Source: Saksenaea vasiformis B4078 (lineage: Eukaryota; Mucoromycota; Mucoromycetes; Mucorales; Saksenaeaceae). Taken from it: DNA of 64,000 nt. Under the pieces are notes generated by a model. It was given only the letters and a program-made list of their open reading frames with translations. It had not been told where the DNA came from and did not search any database. Location of the stretch: positions 1 to 64,000 of the forward strand of contig JNDT01002297.1 in NCBI GenBank assembly GCA_000697055.1, read 5' to 3'. Made by a program: the position numbers and the translations under genes. Positions 47,174 through 60,916 of the stretch are shown in pieces; the stretch's first letter is position 1; each line of letters starts with the position of its first letter.

Positions 47174-50100
47174 ATGGACGCTCCATCGACATTACCATTC
47201 AACGGTGATGACTCCTTGTCCACACCGAATCTACCGCCTCAGACGCGTGAAACCCAAAAAGACATTTCCAGTGCGTGTACAGCGTCCGACCGAGCTTCTT
47301 TGGTAGATGAAAAAAATGAGGAGGAGAAAGATAAGAATAACGTCGAGGACACTCCGCTAGACGTTGCACAGGAGGATGATCCTTGCAATGTACCACAGAC
47401 ACTAGTATCGTCTCAACCCTCCCAATTGACGGAACAGTCACTCGCTGAATTTGCACGCTCACCCTCCGCGCTCGAACCCGTTCCTAACGCAGTTAGTGCC
47501 TGGGCAGCAGACCTTCCAGAAGTGGCCGAATCATCTCAGACAATGAAAGGCCGTGCGCACATATTGGAACTTGATCCCTCTACTTACTCCGACGACAAAC
47601 AGATTCATGAGACAAAAGATATATTTTCCGAAACACAGAAAATTGCATACGTTGGCTTATGCGCCCTGACGAGTCTTGAAGTTGTACACGATTACCAAGG
47701 AAATGAATACACCTATGCGCGCATGAGCGCTGGTAATTGGCAACGGAAAATCATGCGAATGATCTATGCCCATATGGATATCTCCAAAGAAGGTAAATAA
47801 ATCACGGGACAAAAAACATAGTGACGATTCACACCCTCCCCCCATTCAAAGAAATTGAAATGATTGAATCCTTGTCGAAGCATCATATTCTTCCTTCCGA
47901 TCTTGTTCATCAATTTACAGCGCAAGGCGAGACAACAACTGTGAATCTCGGCGACTTTCACCAGGTGGACGAAGAGACCTCGACAAAAGATTTTGTCATT
48001 GATTTACGCTGGACGGTGATGTGCGATCTCTTTTTGATATGTCTGAGTTCCGAAACCTATGACGCTCGGTCTCGCGTCTTTATTGCGCGCGTTGCATACT
48101 ACCTGTCCTTGGATTGGTTCCAAGTCTTGGAATACGAAAAACGAATTGCGGACCATCTGCTACAAAATGACCCTTGGGAGACAGAAACGGTAGCAACGTT
48201 CACAACAACACAGACAAATATGGATGAAAGTACCACCGTGCGTAATGAGACCGAACGACTTGGTAGAAACAAACAACGCAAGAAAAAGCGATACGTTATG
48301 ATTGGTCTCGCCACATTAGGTGGCGGTCTGATCTTAGGCTTGAGTGCTGGTATCATGGCCCCCGTCATTGCAGGAGGCCTCGGTGCAATTCTCACGACTG
48401 TGGGCGTCACTGGCACAAGCAGCTTTCTTGGTGGTACGGCAGGTATTGCTCTCATCACAGGCAGTGCAACCCTTGCTGGCAGTCGTAAGTTCGATATAAT
48501 CAGTGCTTTTTTTTGCGCTTTAACTAACATGTCATGTTATAGGACTTGGAGGTAAAATAATCAGAAATGAGATGTCGATTTTTTTTTCTCACACATGGTC
48601 TATCTAAAGCGGTTAGCATGAACAAGCGTATGAAAGCTATCCATACGTTTGAATTTTTGCCTGTCCTTGCAGAGGAACGTGTCAACTGCGTGATCACTAT
48701 TACCGGGTAAGTTTGCTTGAAATGTGGACTTCCCCCCTCCAGTTGTTGATATTTTGGAACTAGTTGGCTTCCTAACACGGACAATAACGAAGAAGCCACA
48801 ACGCTACCTTTTAGCACATTAGACCCACTGATGGGAGATCATTATTCACTGTACTGGGAGCCAGAAATGCTTGCAGCCCTGGGCAGTGCTTTTAAAATCT
48901 TTGCTACAGAAGCCGTAACCTTTTCAATTCAACAGGCTTTAGCACACACTATCATGGGTGCTTTGCTTGCTGGCCTCACATGGCCACTGGCTTTGACCAA
49001 ATTAGGCTATTTAGTAGATAATCCTTGGGCCAACGGTTTAGACCGCGCACGGTTAGCTGGCCTGATCCTTGCTGATGCTATTATGAATCGCAATCTCGGA
49101 GCGAGACCAGTCACCCTCGTTGGCTATTCTTTGGGCGCACGCGTTATTTTCTATTGTCTATTGGAGCTAGCACGCATGAATGCCTACGGCTTAGTGGAGA
49201 ACGTGGCACTCTTCGGTACACCCGTGAGTGCATCCAAAACGCAGTGGAAAGAATGCACAACCGTGGTGTCTGGCCGATTCGTCAATGGTTATGCGACAAA
49301 TGACTGGCTCCTTGGCTTTTTGTTCAGAGCTTCTACAGCAGGCTTGGGCAATGTAGCTGGACTCCGCCCTCTCGAGTATATCGAAGGTAACCGGGTTCAG
49401 AATCTGGACTGCACGGACTTGATCAAAGGCCATCTGCACTACCGTTCGAGTATGCCCAAATTATTAAAACGGGCTGGCTTCATGGTCACTTCAGAAGTAC
49501 TCCCGGAACAAAAAGAAAAAGAAGAGCTAAACAAGGTAAAACCACCGAAAAACCAACTGGGACATCCACTTACCTTTTCTTTTTTTCTTTTTTTTTTTTT
49601 GGGCAGGATTCTCTGGAATCCATAGCAAAAGACTCAGCGCCTACTACTACTGCTACTGTGAAAGCATCCTCCTTGTCCTCCTTATCCTCCGGAAAAGCGT
49701 CTATCCAGTTCCCCAGCAAACAGCCCTCCCCTAATTCATGCTCCTCCTCTTCCTCCTCCTCCTCCTCCTCCTCGTCGTCATCTTCCTCCTCTTCCTCCTC
49801 TTCCCCATCGCCCATGCAGCTCTCCAGGCCCGATACCCCTACCACACAGGCTGAGCCGCCGAACGACCGGAAGCCATTATCGGACATGGACATCATCGCC
49901 GACATCCTGGCCAATGCCACCGCCGCAGCAGCTTCCAAGTCAGGTACTTACAGCTCGCTCTCTTCTGGCAAAGCGTCGATCGCTCGGTCCAGATCAGATA
50001 CTGTACGAAGCTCTACATCGGAATCCCGGTTCCAATTGTTTGGCAGAAAAAAGGTCTCCGAGGATGAGACACATCAGCAATTGAAAGAGATTGGTGTAGA

Positions 50101-50212
50101 GATAAAAGAAATTCCGAGTACTTTAGGTCCGATGGTCGTTCCAAATGAAGTGGCCAATCCAATGCCGAAATGTACTTTGGAAATGCCGCCCCATGCACGT
50201 ATTAATCGTTAA
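47174..50212 (+). CDS. DUF726 (TMCO4-like) membrane lipase-like protein
   Basis: Exons 47174-47792, 47852-48484, 48543-48551 (a 9-nt microexon), 48610-48706, 48764-49535 and 49607-50212, 911 residues, all in phase. The N-terminal 140 residues are acidic and disordered. A Gly-rich membrane segment follows (IGLATLGGGLILGLSAGIM, IAGGLGAILTTVGVTG). The hydrolase part has the nucleophile elbow VTLVGYSLGARVIFYCL (GYSLG), and FGTPVSASKTQWK nearby. This is the DUF726/TMCO4 family, whose yeast member is Mil1; members are membrane-associated putative lipases. The C-terminus is low complexity: a run of more than 20 serines encoded by TCC/TCT repeats, then SSGKAS repeats. In-frame sequence upstream of the ATG lacks another ATG. 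Confidence 0.88.
48543..48551 (+). other. 9-nt microexon of the DUF726 gene
   Basis: Between AG at 48541-48542 and GT at 48552-48553. It completes Arg, adds Leu-Gly and opens an Ala codon, joining GSR to VSMNKRM in the one phase that continues the family reading. Skipping it would also keep frame (9 nt), so alternative inclusion is possible. Confidence 0.6.
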
Positions 50213-51270
50213 AATTTGCTTTTCATCTATAACACCTTTCCCCCTCCCCTCTCTCTTCCTCCCTTTGTACAATAGTGTAGTCTTGTCTCTTTTCTTTTTT
50301 CTTTTTCCCATACATGTAAAGCCATTTCCCTTTTTTCCCCCTTTTTCATGGTTCTCTGATTATATAATGCATAATTCATGCTGTTTGTTCGATTCTCAAA
50401 GAACAAAAGAAAAATAATTGATACATTCAAAAAGACCATAGGTAGTGTGTGGGCTAAAATTTGTACCTATTACTGTTCATTGAACAAGTTTTTACGCTAC
50501 TCTAAACAAATTGTGTGTTCCTTGAAGAGCCAAGATTGCGCTGAGAGAAAATAAAATAAAATATACGGTCTTCAGTTAATGAACTGGCAACAAAATCATT
50601 CGTTCACTTACATTAACTTAGCCCTGAGTGGACGCATCATTTATTGGAGCAACACAAAAGATTGTTCACGGTTAGTAAATGGACGATGCTTCGATGTCAG
50701 TTTGCTTACCCCGAAGGTAATCCCGCATAGGCACGGGAGCTCTACCCCGCACCCTGGCCGGGTGGGAGCGACTTGAGGAGATTATCCTGAGGCAATACTG
50801 CTAGTGTCGATTGCACTGCAGAGGATTTGAAGCGATGCAGCGTCCAGCGATCTATTGTACAAGATGAGTGGTGCTGAGCGCGACACTATTTACTTTACTC
50901 ACCTAAGTGATGGTCAAAGACGCCATCACAGCCGAGACGGTTCGACAACAGGGCTCATGCAGGCTAAACAATAGATAAAAAGACATGAATGATCCTGTAT
51001 ACGTGACGAAGAATTGAACAGAGCCAAAGCAAGAAAGAAAAAAAAGGAAATTCATGCGTCCCTTTAAATACCGTCGCTTTATGCGTTCCGATTGGTAAGT
51101 TGGGGAACCTATTACAAATGAACCAGCGTCAAATACTCCTTTGATTTACAAGTAATAAAGGTGTCTGCTTTATATACGCAAAGATATACTGCTCCTCGAT
51201 GCAGAATTGACGTGGCGTCAACGCAAAGTAAATATTCGCATGACGCAAAACGTTTATTCAAAATTTATTA
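50213..51270. other. Intergenic, between convergent genes
   Basis: 3' ends of the DUF726 and bHLH genes. A pyrimidine-rich tract follows the DUF726 stop. A GC-rich patch at 50720-50775 (CTACCCCGCACC ... GGTGGGAG) can form a short stem but is not a tRNA. No gene is seen. Confidence 0.5.
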
Positions 51271-51986
51271 TTATTCTTGTTCTTTTTTTGGTTGTTGTTC
51301 TTCGGTGTGACCTGTCTTGAGTTTTTTATGGTCAAGACTGCCACCTGCTTCTTCAAGTTGTCTTTTAAGGTACTGGTTTTCTTGTCTTGTTCGTTCCAAC
51401 TCTGCTTTCAGAAGTTCGACTTGTCGATTCAATTCGTTCATGGCCTGGTCTGTTAGTAGTTTTTCCAATGTCCATTTATCCAATGTTGAGGCCTCGTTCT
51501 CCTTGAGCTGTTGGATATATGCCGCTGCACGTTGAAGAATAGAACCCTTATTCTTTTCACAACCGGGTACTATTCGAGCAATTTCATTGATGCCTTCGTT
51601 GATTGTCTCTCGACGTCGACGTTCGACTTGTTTGTGATTTTCACGACGCAGACGGTGCCATTCCGCTGACCCCTACCAAATCGGCATTGGGTTATTTCAA
51701 ATTTGTTCCTTATCCTTTTTCTTTTCCTTTCCATCAGTTGAGCTACTACTAATACTACTCACCACAGGTGGTTTGCCATTTTCGTCTGCTGATTGTCGTC
51801 GGGGTTCTGCTGTCTGTCTTTGAGGTGATGGCTGTGGATGTAGCTGCTGTTCTTGCTGTAAACGTTGTTGTTGTTGTTGTTGAATCTCACGGAAGTGTGC
51901 TTGTTGCTGTTCATTGAGGTGAGTTTTATGTTCTTGCTTTACTGTTTCTTGGTTTACATCCGTTTTCGGGTCATTTTGCGGTGCGG

Positions 51987-52018
<32 letters not shown>

Positions 52019-52478
52019 GATTGCTGCTGATGTTGTTGTTGATGTTGTTGCTGCTGTTCTTGTTGCTGTTGCTGATGTTGCTGAGCAACGGCTGTCAAGG
52101 CTCCTAAAGGATTCATCGCTCCACTGGCTTGCATCGATTGATGCAATGCTTGCAGCGAAGCTGATTGCGATGGAGTAATAGTAGCCCTAATATATCCATT
52201 TGTTCATTTTCCCATTCTTTCCTTTTTTTTTATTATCTTGGCGGCTCTATTATTCTTACCACAACTCAGCGGCTGCTGTGACGGCTGGGGCAGGGAAAGA
52301 GGTGGAAGAGGAGGTTGTAGAGGGGGACGAAACCTTATCTTTTCCCACCGAGGATTCATCGAGCTGTAAAAAAAAAAAAAGGGTGAGGTTTTTTTCCCCT
52401 TAACAAAAAAATTCTCAGGATAAAAAAAACGGCACTTACTGGCTCTCCTTTCAATCCCATGAATGGTTTGTTTGACAT
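51271..52478 (-). CDS. CBF1-like bHLH transcription factor
   Basis: Minus-strand exons 52478-52440, 52363-52260, 52186-51763 and 51672-51271, 322 residues, in phase. The bHLH domain is in the last exon: RRENHKQVERRRRETINEGI, then NEIARIVPGCEKNKGSILQR and AAAYIQQLKE. His, Glu and Arg in the basic region (H..VE.RRR) predict binding to CACGTG E-boxes as in CBF1/CPF1. A leucine-zipper-like helix follows (VELLKAELERTRQENQYLKRQLEE). The third exon has long Gln runs encoded by CAA/CAG. In yeast CBF1 acts at centromeres and methionine or respiratory promoters; other fungi vary. The first intron of the C-terminal half uses a perfect GTGAGT donor, which removes an in-frame stop. Confidence 0.85.
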
Positions 52479-54726
52479 GGTCGATTATGCGTGTACGGAA
52501 ACGACAAGAATTGGGTAAGAATGGAAGGTAAAAAATAAAGGTAGATGTGGCACACAATGAGACTTTTTTTTGGGGTGAAATTCAGCACAAGCGTACAGAA
52601 TGCTCCTCAAACTACATGACAAACACAAAAAATGGTACAGTGAGTCATGATGCTTTCGTGCCAGAGAGGGCGGGAGGATGCAACTTCTTCTTGGATCGCT
52701 CGTGACTTGTGACGATTTCTTCAACTCACCTGACTTGATTTGAAAAAAAGAGTGTGGAGGGCCGAATCGTTTTTTTGGGGGCAAAAAAAAAGCGGAGACC
52801 GAAAAGATTCATGATGTCACGATCTAGATCACATGGTCAAGGAAAATAATTTAATCGATATCATATGATCGCATAGGTGTCTGAAATTCGCTGTCCTTAT
52901 TCTTCTATCATGGAAATTCTCGTGTCGATTAAGCAATAGTACCGTCATCAATCAATAGATGCAAATATGGCAAAGTGATGATGCTTGTGACTCTATTCAG
53001 CCGATAAACTGCCGGCTGTATAAATTTACTTTAAGTTCAGTATGGGTAGATGGAAACGGTTATCTCGTGATACGCAAAGAACTTGAAGAGCAATCTAGTG
53101 TTTTCTTAATCATTAGATCAATTGAAAGCTATTGAGACGTTTTTTTTTTTTTTGGCTGTCATGTGGGTTTACCTACCTGGACCGATTGCGGTGACAACGA
53201 CTCCTTAACGCGGACTGTCATGATGAGGGTATTTTCTGACACGGTAAAAATCCCCGACTAATGGACAATATCATTTGCCGTAAATTTGTGAAAAAAAATT
53301 GCTTCGAAAACCTACATGGGAGGCTAAACTAAACTAACGAACCGGAGAGATAGCTGCAACAGCTGCGAGAAGATGTGCAGTGATGCGCCATGGCTACAAC
53401 GGAGCTGGTAATTTACATCCGTTAGTGTCTACAGTGGGCTCGAATATACACAGAAGGTTATTGCCACAAAACTTCAGCAGTATCTGCCAGGGCAGTCGCA
53501 CGATGCAGACGTATGCATGCAACGGTTATATCAAAAAACGTGAAACATTCAAATGATTCATCTATGCCAATGAATTAGATAAAGAATTGTGGTTTGCACC
53601 GACCATTCATCGTTTCTATGCCAAAACAAGGAACAGAAAAAGAAAAGAGGTCTGTGCAACGCCTGAACAAGCGTTCTATATATCCAGGTCCACGATTGGT
53701 GATATATTCATCGCAACGTGACGGAAAAAGGCGGGAACGTAGACTTTTTAGCTTTGGCATGTATCTACTATTACAACAATGGCTGTAATCTGGTAGAAAG
53801 TTACTTATCGTTTGATGATGAAACGGCAAATAATCCTAGAGAAAGATTAATGCAGCAATATAGCGGTTTTTCGTTGGTGTGTTCATAGGAGAACCAAAGA
53901 AGTTTTACGCGATGGACCAATTTTAAACCTATTTTAGCAGCAAACATGTATCCTCAAACAGTTATTTGGAAAGCTAGTTGTTTCAGTATGAAAGTAAAAG
54001 GTACGGCTGGGCTGAAGCTTGCAGATGTTACACACGATTTGCTTATTGGATCGATGTAGTTTTTACGCCTCCACCTTTAATAAAACAGACGATTAAGATT
54101 AAATACGCGCTATGTTAAAATGCTATGCACCGTGCAAAAAGCTAAGTATGCGTTATAAATAAAGAAGATGTACATCTTTTGCGATAGACAGAAAGAAAGC
54201 TTATCTTTTGGGATGGCAAAAATTGATCCGGTGACCGAACTATCCGTACCCTATGCCCTATCCTTTAAAATCATTGATTTGACAACAGGGTTAGATAAAT
54301 TAAACTGGTCTAGTTGTTGTTATTCTTCTCGTTATTCAAGGTCATGGTGGAACATTCCGATTCAGCATTGCATTGTCAATGGAAATGAACTGGAAGAAGG
54401 AAGAAACGGATATTTTGCCAGCATAACTTATGAAACAGGATTTCTTGGCTTTAGAGCCAAGTAACGCGTAGCTATAGGGCTTTCTTACTTACTTACTTAC
54501 CATGGAAGTATTTGCTCAGCCGACTATTATTATATTTTTGGTCTTGGCGGGGTGAGTTGAAGCCAAGAGAAACATGACAACAATGCTCGTCGTCGCTTTT
54601 TTTGTCGGTAAAAGATTTCCGCCAGAAACAAACTCCGTTCTACTTTCTTTTTTCTCTTCCAACTCTTTTAACGCACTTCTTCTTTTTTCCTTTACTTTCT
54701 TTACACTTTTCTTACTTTTCTTGAAT
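52479..54726. other. Intergenic, 2.2 kb
   Basis: Divergent space between the bHLH gene and TVP18. An isolated plus-strand frame at 54168-54464 is listed separately. A CTTA tetramer run lies at about 54483-54500. The rest is unrecognised. Confidence 0.45.
54168..54464 (+). CDS. Isolated ORF of unknown nature
   Basis: 98 codons beginning MYIFCDRQKESLSFGMAK and containing WWNIPIQHCIVNGNELEEG near the end. Its composition is protein-like (two Trp-rich turns, few stops in phase) but there are no homologous features I recognise. Upstream fragments in other frames (FAYWIDVVFTPPPLIKQ at about 54035) hint that it may be the end of a broken gene. Could be chance. Confidence 0.25.
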   Translation: MYIFCDRQKESLSFGMAKIDPVTELSVPYALSFKIIDLTTGLDKLNWSSCCYSSRYSRSWWNIPIQHCIVNGNELEEGRNGYFASITYETGFLGFRAK

Positions 54727-55666
54727 ATGGGTTGTGGTGACGAAATAAAGTCAATGAACTTCTCGCTTTACGGCCAATGGTAAAAACGATACGCTATACG
54801 CTTAAAGAGAGAAACTAAAAGAACAAAACTTGCTTTATTCTAGGCTCGGTATCGCGTCGATTATCTGTAAGACCTTATAAACGCTATTCTTTTATCATAC
54901 TGACTAAAGGATATATATATAGTACTGATCGCTTTGGGTATTGTCGGATTCTTGGGTCATGTTGTATTCAGTATTGTTGGATGGTAAGCTGATTTTTTTT
55001 TTTTTCATGGGTGACATGATATCTCACACACGAAACGAATGATAGGGTCATTGCATTTATTTTGGTGTTTGCGGAAATCCCATTGTGCATAAAGGTAATG
55101 TGACTCGAATGGCTACTTCTCCCTCCTCCCATACTAAATACGCTGCTTACAGTTTTGCCCAACCAGTCCCAAATTGTTTGTATAAAATGACCAACAAGAA
55201 AGATGCTTTTGTTTGTTAATCAACATCCTGACTTCATGTAGTGATACATTTATTGCGTACTTTGAAAATTGTTATTTCCGAGCGGCTATGTACCTTGTGT
55301 AAGTCTTAGTTTGGGTATCTTTTTCTTTTGGGTTTGTGTGGTGTAGTCTTTGTTCATCGTGAAGCGTGTTGTAGGTTTGCCGTCGTAATGTTCCTCTCGA
55401 ACTTGATGGGCACAGGCCCGCTTATTGCAGCTGCCGTTTGTCTATTGCTGGCTGCCATCTGTTATGGTAAGAAAAAAAAAAGAAAAATTCACATCCGATA
55501 ATTCAAAGACCGCTCATGAAAAACGTCTGTGGTTTTTTAGGTGCGGCTGCTTTTACCGGTCAAGCATATGCTAGCTCCAAGTAAGTTTTAGGTTGGAAAT
55601 AAGGGACGAAGGCTCACTGTCTTATACAGGATCCTGGGAGGCTCAGGTGTCGACAATGTCGTATAA
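54727..55666 (+). CDS. TVP18: Golgi membrane protein TVP18
   Basis: Nine exons in 940 bp: 54727-54779, 54843-54865, 54923-54983, 55046-55094, 55153-55175, 55242-55298, 55375-55466, 55541-55580 and 55630-55666; 144 residues, all in phase. The family pattern is complete: MNFSLYGQW, LIALGIVGFLGHVVFSIVGW, VIAFILVFAEIPLCIKFCP, FDTFIAYFENCYFRAAMYL, then two helices and GAAAFTGQAYASSKILGGSGV. TVP18 is a four-helix protein of Tlg2-positive late Golgi/endosomal vesicles. Two exons are 23 nt. One donor (GTTTGT at 55176) is weak but is the only one that keeps FDTF in frame. An in-frame upstream ATG at 54574 would add a hydrophobic leader and is not used. Confidence 0.9.
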
Positions 55667-55923
55667 TCCCTCTCTTCTTCTTCTTTTTTTTTCTCTTATC
55701 CCTTTTTATGTGTATCCCTTGTGTAAAATACCACGATGTTTGTCCTTCATAAAGGTTGTCGATACAGCAAGAAGGGGTGGGGGTTAGTGCTCGTGTTGGT
55801 GTTGGTGACTTGACTAAATAAGATGGAGTGCACATTGACGCTCCCAGGGTTTAACAAAAAATGAAAATATAAAAGGATAAAAATACAAGCTATCTTTTAC
55901 ATTTCACTTTTTATCTTTCATCA

Positions 55924-56416
55924 ATGGAGAAATTCAAGGAGGTAAAGAAGAAGATAGTACTTAAAGATTTCTCAGTTGTTGATAAATGTGCGATGAATAG
56001 AAATTGAACACTTTGCGAGCAGAGGCTGAGGCTGCCAATGCACGCGCAGATGAACTTGATGCCAAAGTCAAGCAACTCGAAACCGAACAGACCCAAAAAG
56101 AACATGAATTGACCTCTTTACAGTCACGATTGAAGATTGTCGAGGAACAATTGGAAAAGACAGAATGTGATCTGAAGGAATCATCGAACAAGTAAGCCGA
56201 AACAAAGAGAAGTTAACCGAGACAACTAACTAATAATTCCTTGTTTCCTAAAGTTTCCGTGAAGCCGATCTACGTGCGGAGCAATTAGAGAAGAAATCCA
56301 CTAAGCTTGAACAACAATTGGAAGAGATGGAAAAGTCGTATGAAGAGTACAAGGCTAAATACGAAGCTTCTAGAGCAGAATTCGAAGACCTTGAACGTCA
56401 ACTCGAAGGTGTTTAA
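55924..56416 (+). CDS. Short tropomyosin
   Basis: Exons 55924-55941, 56001-56191 and 56254-56416, 123 residues. The start MEKFKEKLNTLRAEAEAANA and ARADELDAKVKQLE are typical of fungal tropomyosin, as are FREADLRAEQLEKK and the end YEEYKAKYEASRAEF. The whole chain is a heptad coiled coil with no proline. Tropomyosin polymerises along actin cables and regulates myosin and formins. Fungal forms are usually 161 or 199 residues (four or five actin periods); this one is one period shorter. The intron between exons 2 and 3 is only 62 nt and hides no missing exon. Confidence 0.87.
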
Positions 56417-56993
56417 TTTCTAATAAATCTTAATTCCTTGACATCGGCCGCACGGTTGGATCCCTTCCCTTTTTTTCTTTTCTCTTTTCTCAAACCAGGA
56501 TGCAAGGGGGATTAACTTTTCCCCCAGTTGATCTTCTCGCCTTTCCTTTACTCCTGCTCCGTTGCACATGGATTAAGAAAGGGATAAAGCAGGCGAATAG
56601 TCAAACAGTGATGCAGGTGTTGTTCCACTCCCTGACTTTCTTTTTTTTTTTTGGGATCCCACAAAACCCCACGTGCTAATCAATTGATCTCCTTTCTAAA
56701 CCTCTGGCGAATAAAAATCCAGGATGATGATGCCACACTACATTTCTGTAACCATTCTCATGGCCATTTTGCATGAATGTCACTTATCAATTTTGATCGT
56801 CAGGTACGACATATCGATCCGTAACAATAGAGCAATGGAGAGTTAACGCGTAACCCTAAAGACGACGACTGATGATGGAACATGACGTAAGCCCGAAATG
56901 ATTCGCAGAAGCGAAACACAGACCTAAAAAAGAAGAAAGCAAAAAAAAAAAAGAACTAAATTGCTGCTCTTTTTTCCCCCCTTACTTTCCCTA
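56417..56993. other. Intergenic
   Basis: 3' region of tropomyosin and leader of the DUF202 gene, with poly-T and poly-A runs. Nothing else is seen. Confidence 0.5.
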
Positions 56994-57759
56994 ATGTTGC
57001 AGCAACAGCCTCATGCAACAACATCGACCAAACTCTTGAAAACACAACATTCAAGAGAATCACAAGACAATGAGACGGTGACATCCGATCCTATTTCGCA
57101 ATCAGAACGACCTTGTACGGAAGAAAACGACGAAGACCGGATCCATGAATTTACCCCGCCATTTTTGGTCCGTACCAAATCCAAAGCGGAAAAAGAAGAA
57201 TTGCATAAAAAACTACAAGAGCAAGCAGAATTAAAAAATCCTTATGAGGGAGTGTCTCGATTTTATGAACGTTTCTCCGCATCCATCCTTTTGGAAAACA
57301 AAGCGGCGGTCGCCCGCGATCATTTAGGTAGAACAAACCCAATTGGTGTTCACGGTGGTCTGAATTTTAGTTCTGGATAGCCAATGAACGAACGTTTCTT
57401 GCATGGTTACGAACCTCTCTATCCTTAATTACTGTGGGTGTTGGTAAGTGACTTTCTTCAAACCCCAGGGAACAAATTAATTGATCTGTTCGGCCAAAGC
57501 AATTACCCAGCTATACCACCTGACTCCTGCCGTTGGAGGAGACAGTCGTGCAAGAGCAGCAGGGCGTGCCCTGGGCTCCACGTTCGTCGTGTTTAGTATT
57601 CTCTTTTTATATTTCGCCAACGTCCGGTATTTTCATTCCCAAAAGGCTCTGACAAAAGGCTTCTTCCCTGCTAGTCGGGGGGCTGTCTTGTTTGGATCGA
57701 TATGTGTACTCGCCGTTTTAATCGCCATGTTCGTCGTTGTCTTGACGGAAGTAAATTAG
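56994..57759 (+). CDS. DUF202 family membrane protein
   Basis: Exons 56994-57327, 57381-57443 and 57500-57759, 218 residues. A hydrophilic N-terminal half contains FTPPFLVRTKSKAEKEEL. The DUF202 signature spans the introns: ARDHLANERTFLAWLRTSLS, LITVGVAITQLYHL. Two more helices follow (STFVVFSILFLYFANVRYF and GAVLFGSICVLAVLIAMFVV). Fungal DUF202 proteins are small membrane proteins of vacuole or plasma membrane; the VTC polyphosphate complex uses a related domain. The function here is unknown. The start is the first ATG; an upstream TTG is ignored. It ends 300 bp before the zinc-knuckle microprotein. Confidence 0.83.
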
Positions 57760-58065
57760 ATCTTTCAGTCGTAAAAAAAAAAAAGTAAAAAAGTAAAGAA
57801 GTTGGGGTTGTGTTTCAAATCGAGTTGCAATCGTGTACCTGTGTGGTTACAAGCGACTTTCTTTCTTTGTAACTTTTGCCTTTGTGTTCGGACTGCTATG
57901 CAAACAAATAAACCACACACTGTTGTATAAAAAAAAAAGCTGCGACGATCACCGTCAACCAAAGAAAACTTTTTAATTCACGGTTCTAACGCATATAAGA
58001 GACTAACACTGCATCTATTTTCCTTTTCTCTTTCTCTCTTCCTTTTTCTCATTTTATTCACTCTC

Positions 58066-58256
58066 ATGGTCACTGCAACGAATAACGACGTCCCTTTGAC
58101 TAACTCTATTCGGCCGATCAATACAACCGGTGGGCAATGGTAAGAGCAATCACCCTATATTCAATGCATCGTCTATTGATTGACAACTTCGTTCCGTGTA
58201 GTTCCTGGTGCGGAAAATATGGCCACGAACCTAGAAGTTGTCCTTTTCTCAGATAA
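58066..58256 (+). CDS. 42-residue zinc-knuckle microprotein
   Basis: Exons 58066-58139 and 58202-58256. Exon 1 encodes MVTATNNDVPLTNSIRPINT and TGGQ. A 62-nt intron (GTAAGA donor, ATTGATTGAC branch-like site, CCGTGTAG acceptor) joins it to CSWCGKYGHEPRSCPFLR and a stop. The second exon is a perfect CCHC knuckle, C-X2-C-X4-H-X4-C. Without splicing, exon 1 would end after one more codon (TGG TAA). Zinc knuckles bind single-stranded RNA or proteins. There is a strong pyrimidine-rich leader just upstream, as for a real fungal promoter. It could also be a remnant of a retrotransposon nucleocapsid, but the intron and the correct stop argue for a gene. Only 42 codons, so moderate confidence. Confidence 0.5.
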
Positions 58257-58315
58257 TAGCACTTCCCATCTCCTTTGTACATAGAGAACCCGCTTGATAC
58301 ACATGTATACACATA

Positions 58316-58347
<32 letters not shown>

Positions 58348-58845
58348 CAGACGCACACACACATATATACACACAGACATTCAGAACCAAAACAAAAAAC
58401 ACGAACTCTTTTCACACAATGAACAGTCTCCGTTGTTAGAAAGTAAAGGATAACATGATCATCGCTTGCTCCATGCGGAACGGGTTCATGTCAAACTATA
58501 AACCTTGATTTAGTCTAGACAGTTCCCTGATTTCACACACAATCTTTTCTCTTCCGGAAGAAAAGCCGATGGCAAGGGAAAACAACAAAAAAAAAAACTT
58601 GCGTCTTTTTCTTTCCGGAATGCCTGGTTTAAGTACATGGCATCGTGAGGATAAATAGGTTATCCCCAAATCGGATGATCTTGCCGGCTACTCGTACTCC
58701 CATTGTCGTTACGATAAATTTTTGTGTTTTGGGCCAAACCCGTCTGTTCTTTTTTAGTTTGATGGGGGCGCACAGATCCAAGGCCCACACATGGTTGACC
58801 GAAGTTTATCGCCGACAACACAGACATACATACATCTATCCTTAT
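58257..58845. other. Intergenic with microsatellite
   Basis: Between the microprotein and the convergent PFK-2-like gene. It has the CA/GA microsatellite at 58303-58375, then AT-rich sequence. Confidence 0.5.
58303..58375. repeat. Compound (CA)n-(GA)n microsatellite
   Basis: Runs of CA, then GAGAGAGAGA, then CACACACACA and CATATATACA. On the minus strand it is open and gives false Cys/Val-rich peptides. Confidence 0.9.
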
Positions 58846-60835
<1,990 letters not shown>

Positions 60836-60916
60836 TTCTCAGTCACGCACGTGGTTGACGAAGATTACCGACGTGTACAACAAAAAGATAACCTAATTGT
60901 TACTATGCTATCTATT

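Noticed and set aside
49570..49938. Antisense ORF rich in Glu
   Set aside because: Antisense shadow of the poly-Ser tract of the DUF726 gene.
50720..50775. GC-rich stem that looked tRNA-like
   Set aside because: No acceptor stem, anticodon loop or TTCRA T-loop could be arranged.
51981..52178. Plus-strand Val-rich ORF
   Set aside because: Antisense shadow of the poly-Gln coding region of the bHLH gene.
54574..54726. Hydrophobic N-terminal extension of TVP18
   Set aside because: It is in frame with an ATG, but TVP18 proteins begin just before the NFSLYGQW segment and the added part is a T-rich leader.
58118..58415. Cys/Val-rich minus-strand ORFs
   Set aside because: Produced by the CA/GA microsatellite.
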